NCBI GenBank assembly: GCA_002690445.1
Contig: NZER01000303.1
Coordinates: forward strand, 1 to 28,148
Source of the DNA: Candidatus Pacearchaeota archaeon
GTDB taxonomy: Archaea; Nanoarchaeota; Nanoarchaeia; Pacearchaeales; GW2011-AR1
Direction: 5' to 3'
DNA: 28,148 nucleotides
Numbering within the stretch: the first letter of the stretch is position 1; each line of letters starts with the position of its first letter. This document shows positions 15,092-25,200 of this stretch, piece after piece. Position numbers and translations under genes: made by a program. The notes beneath the pieces were generated by a model, which saw only the letters and a list, made by a program, of their open reading frames with translations, did no database searches and was not told the origin of the DNA.

Positions 15092-18000
15092 ATGGATTTT
15101 TACTCCAATGTACCTCTGGCCAAAGAAAATATATGCCCCAGTCATTTAGATCACAATAGACTGGCTAGGCAGTTTAATCTTAGGCTGAAGCGCTCTGGCC
15201 CTGATTGCGCTTGGAGGATTTTCTATTATGCTGATAGCATATTTCTCGGTATGCGAAACACAGCCACCCCTCAAGTACCCTTAGGGGTCAGTCCAGCTGA
15301 AGACGAGTGGTGGAAGGTATACATGAATATCGAGTACCCTACTGGTACTACTGGAGAGGGGAATTGGCCTTTAGCTTTTGCTGGTACCCCTCAGGGGGCA
15401 AATGTTATGAACCCTCTAAATGCTTTTATTTTCGGAAGAAAGACTGCTGAAAATAAATTATTAGAGAAGATGGGTCCTTGGGCCGAGGGCAATAATTTTG
15501 ATGGAGCGGTCGACTCTACTCGTGCAGTCCTTAGTAACCAGCAATATTGGGAAAGCGCTTTTAGACAAAGAGGGGCTATAGCTTTAAATCCTAGTCGGAG
15601 CAAATCTCTTCAAGCAGCTTTTGAGGGGTATGACTATCATGGCAGGAAAATAAATGCTAAACACTTAGTTAGTCCCTACGATAATATCTATTTGAGTACA
15701 GGTTTGTTTACGGCAGGCAGATCTGGAGATAAGTATTTTACTGAATACGCTAGCAATACTATATATATGAGATATCCGCCCTCCGTAAAACATGGGGTAT
15801 ATGTAAAGTATGGACAAGCTCATCCAGCTCCAGATGGAGTGCTTAAAAGAAAAAACGCAGCTAAAGATTTGCTGAACTGGGGGTTATGGGTATATACATA
15901 TTATTTTAGGGGAGCGGAACAGCAAAGGAGTTTATTATGCGAAGGTGGAGGACTTTCTCCTTTTAAAAGAAACTGGAAGACCGATGTTATCGCACTCGAT
16001 GCAGACAAACAGTACGCAGGACAACATGCTCCATATGTTGATAAGAGGCTTCATCAGGGACCTTTAACTATTTGTGATATAGGTTTTGATTTTTTTAAGT
16101 ATTTTACTAGGCAAAACGTGTTCGCTCCCTCTTTGGGTATTTCTAGGAAGCCCGTAACCTACGAAAGAATGGATGGTATAGGTAACCCTCGGCTTGAACA
16201 ATATAGAGTCACTTATAAATACGAAATCCCTATTGTTCTTTCTAGCGCAGTGGATTATAAAAAGAGAGGCTCGTTAGCGTTTTGTCATCACCCGATTTCT
16301 AAAAGCTACGGTTCTGGTTCTCCGCCAGCAATATTAGAAAATTATGATACTTGGGGAGGTTCGGGCAGCATGGCAGATGGATCAGAGAATATTCCTGTTT
16401 TAGGGGGAAAGCATGGGTTTCACGGTAAAACGATCAGATTCAAAAAAGAAGGAATGTCAAAGACTACGTGGAGTAGCGACTTTTTGATGAAGTGTTCTTA
16501 TGATAACTCAGAAACACTATCTGGGCGGCACAAGTCGAAAGGGGTTAACTTTATAGGAAGTCCTGTTTTTTCCTATCAAAAACTAACAGGAAGAGGGGCA
16601 AATCTTGAGGAGTACGACTACAGCACAGGAAGGGCTATTAATAGTTTTGACGCCTGTTTAGCTGGTTATTATCTGGAAACTACAGCAGTAGAAAACGATA
16701 GTATGAAGTTTAAATTGAGGATTTGGGGTGGCTCTGCTCCTACTGGCATGAAGATAGTTCACGAGACCGTAATAAAGAAAAAATATAGTTACGCTGTTAA
16801 CAGGAACGCCAATAGAAAAAAAACCGGAAAAAGAGCTTATATTTATAACAAGATATATTATTTTAAAGAAGGTTTGGACTATGAATTTATGAGGTTTGAG
16901 ATAGTTCCTACTTCTTTAGATAACCACCCCCGAACATTAAAAGAAATAGATGGTAAGCCAAACCCATATTATAAAAAATACAAGGGGAATGGGTTAATTT
17001 CTTTTGGTAATACTTTCTCTAGTACAGTGGATGCCAGTTATTGGGGTAATAGTTCAGGAGCTCAAGACGGAAAACAGTGGTCTGTATATCCTAATTCAAA
17101 TAAAATTGGCGAAGAATGGAGTCATTTAATTCACCAAAATGCGTCCCCTAATTTGGAAACAGGAGACATGGTCAAAATTAAATTCGAATACAAGCCAAAT
17201 TTAACAAAAGAACAAGAACAAAAAGATGAAAAAGCAGAACCGATTATTGGCTATGTACATGATGGCCAGATCCTTTTTGTCAGAAAAGTCGGAACGACGG
17301 ACAACGCAAAGTTATACTTTTATGAGAGGCAAGATGATAGGTTAAACTATGGCACTAAAGACGAAGCAAACAATACCATACCTGTTGGCCCTGTGGTTAA
17401 AGTTTTTGAATCTCTTTCAAAAAGACACAACGAAATAGAAAAAACTAAGACAGTTACAATAGAAAAGATGCTGCCACCTACGGAGCTTTTCAAAGTAACT
17501 TTAGATCTTGCTGTTTTGGCTAAGGCTAAGCCTACTTTTCACGATTTATACGCTTTACTCAGGGCAACTACGGACAAGCAAAATAGAAGAAACACTTCTT
17601 CAAACATAATACTTGGAGACGGAAAAGGGATAGGCACGGTTGGCCACCATTTTACTGAGTCAAAAAGGGTTTGGCAAAATTATTATAAATATGGTTCAGC
17701 TATGAACATATATGGCTCAAGTGTGGTTCCCGCCCTAAGAATGTATATTTCAGCTAACCCTATTTACGAATCAATGAGAAAGTTCGTTAGTTCTTTTATG
17801 AGGCTTGCTGACAGAAGAGAGCTAATAAACTACGCAATAGAAGGCGGCAGAGGGGTTCTTTATTTCAGGCGTTACGCTTGGGGTTTGCCTAAGAGAGCTA
17901 AAGCTACGGTGCTTAGAAACATGGAGCCTCCTATTGATCCGGCTGGCTGGTTTTATAAAGGAACGGACGCTGTTAATAGCAACGATATTGGCCATGCTAA

Positions 18001-19210
18001 ATTTATACCCATCAAAAAGGGTAAAAAATATAAGGTAGTTTGCACCCAAGGTACTGGGGTAACGTATACTAGCCCCGGCAAATATAAGAATAAGCTTTTC
18101 GGTAATGGTACAACTTTTTGGGGTGGCGATCAGGAGTATTTGGACACCAACGAGACAGAAGATCCAAAAACACAGGGGGCCTTTGAGCTTGACGGAATAC
18201 ATAACGAGTCTTTTGGGTTTACAAATCTTTTTAAAACTACTGTCCCTTCTGAGACCAATGAATGGATAATGTTTATGACTAGCAGTCATTATCATTGGGC
18301 CAATACTAATATATATAAACCAAGCATTTACAATGATATTATGGGTTTTCTAAACAATAGATGCCATCATAGGTCTAAAGAATATGAGAGGGGAGTAGGT
18401 GATCAGTATGACATGATAAGAACAGAATTATGTAGGGTAATGCCGGGTCCGAGAAACGATCCGGGACCTAGGCTGCACATATTCATGTCTAAAAGTTCGA
18501 GTAACCTCACTTATGTTTTTAATACCAACAGTCCTTATGAAGGTAATTTAGGTTTATACGCAGAACATTCTGCACCTCCTTACGATTATTATCGTTCGTG
18601 TCCCCCTACTACCCCTAAGCCGTATAGAGTTGTGTCTACTCAAGTTGTGGCGTCAAGAGCTTATGCGGGACTAAACCCTTCTTGCAAAAAGATAAACGGT
18701 AAAATGCCCAGCGAAATAATTAAAGTGATCCTTGATAAGCCCTTGAGAAAAACAGGAAGACTTAGTGTTGGCCGTAGTGGTTGGCGTAGCGTAAACCCTG
18801 CTAAACTACAGAAAGAACCTTATAGAACCGATGAAAATGCAGTTATCGAATACCTACATCACATGGCAGGAGACTATTCTTGCAAAAGAAATATGATTGG
18901 GGACCATGGTGCACAATCAGACGTGGTAGAAGGCTCTGGTTACAGGCCTTTTGGGGCTTGCTACCCTAGGTTTTATTTTCTTAAGTTGATACCCAAAGTG
19001 CAAGCGGGAGCTGTTTTAAATACAGAACCTTATGCTCAAATGGATTTCTATCTTAGAGCTATGGGCGGAGCTTTTATTAATCCATACGCAACCCCTGTTT
19101 ATAGGCAGACTAGCGCTCTCAATTGGCAGTTTGGGGAGTTAGCATCAAGGTCTGTCGAGGAGGACCCGAGTATGTATGAGTATATTGATCCGAGGAGTAT
19201 CCAAAGCTAG
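15092..19210 (+). CDS. Giant unrecognised virion protein (1372 aa)
   Basis: The protein is unusually rich in Tyr, Trp, Phe, His and Lys, with no signal peptide or membrane helix. GGAG at 15078-15081 lies 10 nt before the ATG, an acceptable ribosome site. I see no familiar domain. The protein reads as several globular parts: an aromatic N-terminal half, a charged linker near 700-730 (NLTKEQEQKDEKAEP), a second aromatic part, and a C-terminal segment that looks conserved because it is dense in Cys, His, Arg and aromatic residues: VIEYLHHMAGDYSCKRNM at 1251-1268 and RPFGACYPRFYFLKLIP at 1285-1301. It ends in an acidic tail. Its size and position between tail-tip genes and the giant adhesin argue for a structural or host-interaction protein. 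An enzymatic role (for example in cell-wall or glycan processing) cannot be excluded but no catalytic motif was identified. Confidence 0.65.
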   Translation: MDFYSNVPLAKENICPSHLDHNRLARQFNLRLKRSGPDCAWRIFYYADSIFLGMRNTATPQVPLGVSPAEDEWWKVYMNIEYPTGTTGEGNWPLAFAGTPQGANVMNPLNAFIFGRKTAENKLLEKMGPWAEGNNFDGAVDSTRAVLSNQQYWESAFRQRGAIALNPSRSKSLQAAFEGYDYHGRKINAKHLVSPYDNIYLSTGLFTAGRSGDKYFTEYASNTIYMRYPPSVKHGVYVKYGQAHPAPDGVLKRKNAAKDLLNWGLWVYTYYFRGAEQQRSLLCEGGGLSPFKRNWKTDVIALDADKQYAGQHAPYVDKRLHQGPLTICDIGFDFFKYFTRQNVFAPSLGISRKPVTYERMDGIGNPRLEQYRVTYKYEIPIVLSSAVDYKKRGSLAFCHHPISKSYGSGSPPAILENYDTWGGSGSMADGSENIPVLGGKHGFHGKTIRFKKEGMSKTTWSSDFLMKCSYDNSETLSGRHKSKGVNFIGSPVFSYQKLTGRGANLEEYDYSTGRAINSFDACLAGYYLETTAVENDSMKFKLRIWGGSAPTGMKIVHETVIKKKYSYAVNRNANRKKTGKRAYIYNKIYYFKEGLDYEFMRFEIVPTSLDNHPRTLKEIDGKPNPYYKKYKGNGLISFGNTFSSTVDASYWGNSSGAQDGKQWSVYPNSNKIGEEWSHLIHQNASPNLETGDMVKIKFEYKPNLTKEQEQKDEKAEPIIGYVHDGQILFVRKVGTTDNAKLYFYERQDDRLNYGTKDEANNTIPVGPVVKVFESLSKRHNEIEKTKTVTIEKMLPPTELFKVTLDLAVLAKAKPTFHDLYALLRATTDKQNRRNTSSNIILGDGKGIGTVGHHFTESKRVWQNYYKYGSAMNIYGSSVVPALRMYISANPIYESMRKFVSSFMRLADRRELINYAIEGGRGVLYFRRYAWGLPKRAKATVLRNMEPPIDPAGWFYKGTDAVNSNDIGHAKFIPIKKGKKYKVVCTQGTGVTYTSPGKYKNKLFGNGTTFWGGDQEYLDTNETEDPKTQGAFELDGIHNESFGFTNLFKTTVPSETNEWIMFMTSSHYHWANTNIYKPSIYNDIMGFLNNRCHHRSKEYERGVGDQYDMIRTELCRVMPGPRNDPGPRLHIFMSKSSSNLTYVFNTNSPYEGNLGLYAEHSAPPYDYYRSCPPTTPKPYRVVSTQVVASRAYAGLNPSCKKINGKMPSEIIKVILDKPLRKTGRLSVGRSGWRSVNPAKLQKEPYRTDENAVIEYLHHMAGDYSCKRNMIGDHGAQSDVVEGSGYRPFGACYPRFYFLKLIPKVQAGAVLNTEPYAQMDFYLRAMGGAFINPYATPVYRQTSALNWQFGELASRSVEEDPSMYEYIDPRSIQS

Positions 19211-19221
19211 TGTAATTTATA

Positions 19222-19238
19222 AGAAGGAATAAGGAAAA
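19222..19238 (+). promoter_or_regulatory. Tandem Shine-Dalgarno-like sites before the giant gene
   Basis: AGAAGGA at 19222-19228 (10 nt spacer) and AAGGA at 19231-19235 (3 nt spacer) both precede the ATG at 19239, within the longest gap in the window (28 nt). Together they support the start and suggest efficient initiation. I could not identify a promoter here. Confidence 0.6.
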
Positions 19239-22200
19239 ATGCCATTTAGCGTCGAAAAAAAACAGAACGAAAATAATGTAAAATTTATTAAAAAGTTCTT
19301 CCCTGATGAAGACGTAAACCTAACCTATCCTGACTTCAACTATAGGGTTAGGATGGCTGAGCTAACTAATTTCTGGCCATATTATTCCGAGGCGGCAAAA
19401 AGCCTTTCTGAAACTCAGTCTGATTATGAAGCTAGGGTAAATACTTCTGGTAAGTTATTCGAGAACCAATATATAGTACTGAACGATATTATCCATCAAG
19501 ATATGGACGTTTCCGGTATGATTGTGGGTGACGATTACGCAGGGCAGCTTCCAGAAGCTTTATTTTATATAGAAAGATGTGAGCTTTTAGAGGGAGGAAA
19601 GGAATACGAAGTTCATCCTAAAAATTTAAGTGACGAAAATTTTGTAATAAATATTCCTCCTCAGGTTGTTTTTCCGGTAGATTTATCTCAAGATGATAAA
19701 GGTTATTATTGTTATAGAAAAACTTCAGCCGTACAAAAAAATAACGACAAGCTAATAGAGGTCCATTCTGGTTGGGAAAAGGTAGCAGAGTTTTCTAACA
19801 ACGACATAAAGAATTATATAGCTGGAGTAGACCTTGGTGACAAAAAACAGAATATAGGTTTTGGTTTTATTGACTCTGGGGTCTCTGGTTATTCAGGTTG
19901 GACAAACGAACTAATGACCAGCTACAAGGTTCTGGATAGCGGGGCTGTGGAAGCTAAGGAATCAGACAGGAATATCCACTATCTGCGTAAATCTAGGACC
20001 GTAAATTATTTATCAGATCCTTATAAAAGCTATACTCTGGAAAGAAAAGTATCAAGAACTAGCAACTCTGCAACAAACCCTCCTTCTTGGGAGCTATTAA
20101 GTCCTCAGGCTCAATTCCCCTATACTGATACGGAATATTTAGGGGATTCGGTAAGCGGTGCCATGGACTTTAAGGTGAGTGGTGTTTACGGAATAATTGA
20201 GCCAACGGGTTATTATTCTGAAAGCGATTTGGATTATTTCCAAGTAGACTTGGTGGAAGACTGGGGTAAGTCGGAACAAAAGGACTATACATTTAGACAA
20301 GATACAAAAGAGCTTAATTTTAAGAGTGGTGAGAGTGTCAAATTGGTTCAAAAAAGTGTGTCTAGGGATAATATTAAAATGGACGAAGATGGCATTGTTG
20401 TTGGTTCCCATGATATTATAGGTGTTGTCGAGGCATCTTTTAGTCCCAATTCGATTGGTGTTAGCGGTTCTATTACTGGCTCTGGCAACGCTAATAATTT
20501 TTACCAGTTGGAATATCAACTTCTTCCGAAAGAAAGGGAACATAAAAAACTTTATTACCAAAAAGTATCCGATCCTAGCGATACTATCAGTGTTGGGGAC
20601 AGGGTATTTTTTAATAGCGGATCAAATAAGGATAGCAATGATGATGATGTTTATACGCCTATAGAAACAAATGTTTTTGGGGATAGTGTGGAGCAGCTCG
20701 ATTCTATCTCTCCTATAGCAATAGAGGCTTCGTCAAAAGAGCAAGAGGAATATATAGGTCCGTCTCTAATTTCCGGAGCTCTTCATACCATAGAGCCCGA
20801 AGAGGTTTCTAGCAACGATTCTAATGGGGGTGGATATTCTTATTTTTCTTCTGGAGAAAAGTATTTAGTGGTACCTAAGGGTGGCTATAATACCTTAGAT
20901 GCAGAAAGAAGTTTGCTTTCTTATTCTGCTGGAGAGGTTCGTAGTACATTTTATCAGGGTGCTCAAAAATGGTCAGAGGATGAAAACCTGCAATATGCTT
21001 TAACAGAGTATAGAACTTTCGACCCAGTAAACGCTACCGAAGAACCTTACTCTTTTAATAAAGAAAAAGAGATAAGAATGAGCGATCAAGCTTTGTGTCT
21101 AGGCGATTCATCTACAGAGCTTCCGGACAAAAAAATGGGAAAGGTCAAGCTTTTAGATTATAAGTATGGCTCCACTAATATTTTAAGAAACGCTAGCATA
21201 CTAAACATAGATCATTTAGATGGCTCTATAAAAAAATCTAACTTAAGTTCTAGCAAGGAAGAGTTCGAAAGAAAGCCAAATCTGTTTTTTGAAAAAAAAT
21301 ATATAGGCGCTGTGACTATACTTGCTACAGGGCAGAAGCAAAGACAGGACGCTTCACTTCTTAAGGAAATAATTTCAACAGAGCTAGCTGCGGATTCATC
21401 TGTCTTTTATTTAGAGAGGGATGTCTACGTTGATTCAGATACGTCTACTCAGTCTAATTCCAATGCTCCTTCTGTTTTTTCGAGTAGTAACGCTGGGTCT
21501 GTAGCGCCTTTTTCTATAAACGAAAACACGCGCAACCCTCAGTCTAGGGGTGAGGAAAAGCTTTACTTAACAGAAACATATCATACCAACTTTGACTCTT
21601 ACCCTTTCAACGATAGCAGCTACTATACCAAGCGGCCTAAGGTAGTCGAAGAATTTAGGTATTCTAATAGCGAAGAGAAGAATTTTTCCTTAACTAACAT
21701 ACAGGACAAGCTAACATACGCAGAAAATAATTTTGGTTGCATGGTCAATTATGGAAAAGCTGATGAACTTAGTATTGATGGCTATGGTCTACTGTCTTAC
21801 CTAGGGGTTACTTTAACTGGTACAGCTTCTGCTTCTGACCCTCTTACGACGGGAAACTATGATTCTACTAATAACACTGTTGAAGTTCAGGGTTTTGTTC
21901 CCCCTAATACTGGGGTTTATTATGAGTTTCAGGTTAGGGATAGGAATCAGGGCTATAATTGGGAGACAGTACTGCAGGCAAAAGAGGTGCATGACGGTAA
22001 CATCGGAACCTTCACTGTTCAAAGCAAGTTGTTTGCTCAAGCTCATGCAGATGTAGATGTTAGAGCGGTTGAGTGGAACAAATCTAACATAACGACCAAC
22101 ATAAACGCTCTCAGGGTGGTTAATGAGTCTCCGGATAGCTTAATTCTAAGGTCCGATGCAAGTAATTTTTATGATTATTCTAAATTTGAGCATTCTATTA

Positions 22201-25200
22201 GTAATACAAATGTAGAGATAGTCACGAACGGCAGCCCTTTCACTCCAAATGTTCCTGTCATAAACTTAGACGGAAGTGTCAATAAATATCTTTCTTTAGC
22301 TTCTCATAGGTCTTTCGATATTCAAAACGGAAATTTCTCTATGGAGTTTTGGATTAAGCCGGACTCTAGTCACAGTGGTACTGGCTATGTGGCGCAAAGA
22401 GGGAATGGGTTTCAAATTACTCTTGATTCCAGCAAGATACAGTTCAAAGTTAACGGAGACCTTCTCTTACAGTCTGCAGCATTAAATGATGATACTTGGC
22501 ACCATGTAGCCGTAAGCGCTAGATTAAACGGGATCACAAGAGATATAGATCTTTCTTTGTTTGTGGATGGAGGCCTAAAAAGCAGTGGGAAAGCTGATTA
22601 TGGTGACTTGTCGGGGCCGAATGGCTCCGCTTTGGAAATTGGCAAAGGGTTAACCGCCATGCTGTACGGACTAAGGATATATGTAGGTAAATCTAATTAT
22701 ACTGGAGAATTTGAAGGCTCCCTTCCCGCCGCTCCTTTTGAAAAGGACGAGCGTCCTAGGTCTTACAAAATATTAAAATATGAATCTCATAGAGCGGTAC
22801 CGTCATGTAACTGGGTAATAAATAAAAACGCTTTTAATAATGTATCTCCTCCCAGCGAGTACAAAGATACAACTGATGAAGCAGAACCTGTCTATATGAG
22901 CGAATGGGTGGCTGCGTCTTCCACTACGGCAGAGATGTCCAGTTCATACAATAGAGCGGTAATAAATTATATAAATGGCTATGCTTATAGCGCCCCCAAC
23001 AACCCTCACATTAATAAGAACTATGAGGGGTTTGCTATAAAGAAGGCCTCGGATTTAGATGATATAGTTTTTGATAATTACGAATACGTAGACAAATCTG
23101 CAGGGGATGAAGACGGCAAGGAGAAACAAGCTTTAGCTGCCCCTTATCTATATGAATATACAAAAGGCAATGACTTAGATTTGGTTAGGCTTCATAAAAA
23201 GGGCGGCTACGACTTAGAAATTCAAGACACGTTCCAAGGCGCTACTTTTGGCGAGGGGTCTAGATTAAGAATAACAAAATACGTATACAAGCTTTATACC
23301 AAAAGAGCTGTGGTTGTCGGTGATGTTGGATACAAAAACAACAGGGGTCACCAATCTGGCTGGGATTATCAGTTACAATACAAAGATAGTGGTAACGTTT
23401 GGACAGACTTGGTGTCGGACTCCCTCTCTAATAAGACTATCTTTTTTTATAATAATGAGTATGTTGATGCTCCGTCTCCAGATGGTTTTGGTAATATCTC
23501 TTCTTTTAATTCTCTACCTGTGGTCTTGTTAAAAACAGATATAACTAAAAACTATAAGCCAGAAGAAATAGAGTTCAGAGTAATTAAAAAGCAAAATTTA
23601 ACTTTAGGTTCAACAGGAGATACCGGAAAAGTTCTCAAGAAGTTGAATTTCTTACCGTTAGAGGTTGACATTCCTTCTGTTAATTGTTTGCTTGATATGA
23701 CCCAGCAGAGCGAGCACTCTCAGGTAGATGGAGCCAACGAAGCAGAAGTCAAGCTAGACCCAGACAGAGCTTACATTTTAATCAAAGATAAAGACGAGAC
23801 AATTTTAAAATCTTCTGACCCTAATGACAAATTACAAATAAGCTCCCTCTCTTTTAGCACAACTCACCCTACCAGAAAAATTAGTCCAGACAATACTGAC
23901 GAAACAGGCTTTATAAACAATACTCTTACTGATTTACCTGATGGAAGACCTATTGAGGTTAAGGGTTTGACTGGCTTGCGTATCGCCGACATCTCGCAAA
24001 ATTCGTTGGACGCTATAAAAACTGTTATTGGGCCAAAGCCTAGCGGTTTAATTCTAAATAGAGTTGAGAAATCTTATAAAGGTAAGAGTATCGACGCCTA
24101 TATAAACACAGGAGAAAGTTCTGAGTTGCCTTTCGACGAGACTAAGGCTTTCATAACTCCTTCTGTTAACGGAAGTCACTTTGAGGAGTTGGACGATTTC
24201 AATAAATTTGCCGACCAACCAGTCGATCCAGTTGGGGCTTCTTTAATTAATTTTTCATGTAAATCTTATACTACTGGCGACGCTCAGGTTTCTATAGAAA
24301 CAGGTGTTTCTGGTGTTCAGTTTTCTCCTTTGGATAAATTTTATAATTCGCCTGTCATAACTAGTGATATAACGGTCGGACAAGAAGATGCGGGCAAGAC
24401 CTTTATTACTTCTGGCAACTTTACTTTAACAAATCACGCTAAGACTGCAGATGGAACAAATATTGAGATAGCAAATATTAATGGTGGGACTTTGGCGATA
24501 GGGGGCACCGAAACCCCTACGTTAATAACTAGCAGCACCCCTATTCCTACTGCTACAGTAGAAAATGATGACGACGTAGTGGTCATACAAGACAGCGGCA
24601 GGGTTAATATAGCTGGTGCCGGAGCAAGCAATTCCACCAACATAGTAAATATATTCTCTGGGGATGATAGTAACGTTAATTTTAATTTAAACGGCAACTC
24701 TTCCAATAGTCTTTCTGTGAATGAGGATGTTGTATTTGTAGAGCATGGAAAAATAAACCTGACAAAAGACGATGCAGGGCAAACTATTGTTATTGATTCA
24801 TCTGCTGACGTTATTTTACCTAGCGGGTTTGGTAATTGGCCAGCAGAAAGCGACCAAATCATAACCTTCTTAAACGCTACAAAATACGAAGCTAAGGTAC
24901 ATGCTGGTACTTCAAAAGAAAATAATATAATCTCTCAGCAAAAGATAGGTGACAAAAAAACCAATATAGATTATATACCAAAGGAAACAGCTAGGAAATA
25001 TACTCATAATGAAGGTGTTTGGACAGCTTCTGATGCTGAAATAATTAAATTCAACCAGCTTAACTTAAGTAATAGCGACTTTTCTGCTACTGGAAATACC
25101 ATAGTTCATAACGAAGATGTTGATATTAAAATAACTGATGGCGGCGCTATTGTCGCTTCAGAAGAGTTTACTATTTCTTCGATTACCGAAGTCAATCCAG

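Noticed and set aside
15266..15288. ACCCCT/AGGGGT inverted repeat and a nearby CCCC-TCA-GGGG hairpin around 15377
   Set aside because: The stems are short (4-6 bp), lie inside coding sequence and have no T-run, so they are within what chance would give.
17822..18295. 157-codon open frame on the - strand
   Set aside because: It is a shadow of the 15092-19210 gene, with no other support.
19211..19238. Late promoter in the largest gap
   Set aside because: The gap is AT-rich and purine-rich, but I see no recognisable -10/-35 pair or T4-type late motif that I could defend.
20139..20664. Overlapping open frames on both strands, including an 80-codon + strand frame with hydrophobic residues like a membrane protein
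   Set aside because: They lie inside the giant gene in other frames. The hydrophobic run comes from frame-shifted reading of Ser/Thr/Asn-rich codons, and there is no ribosome site.
24434..24862. 142-codon open frame on the - strand
   Set aside because: It is a shadow of the Thr/Asn/Asp-rich section of the giant gene.
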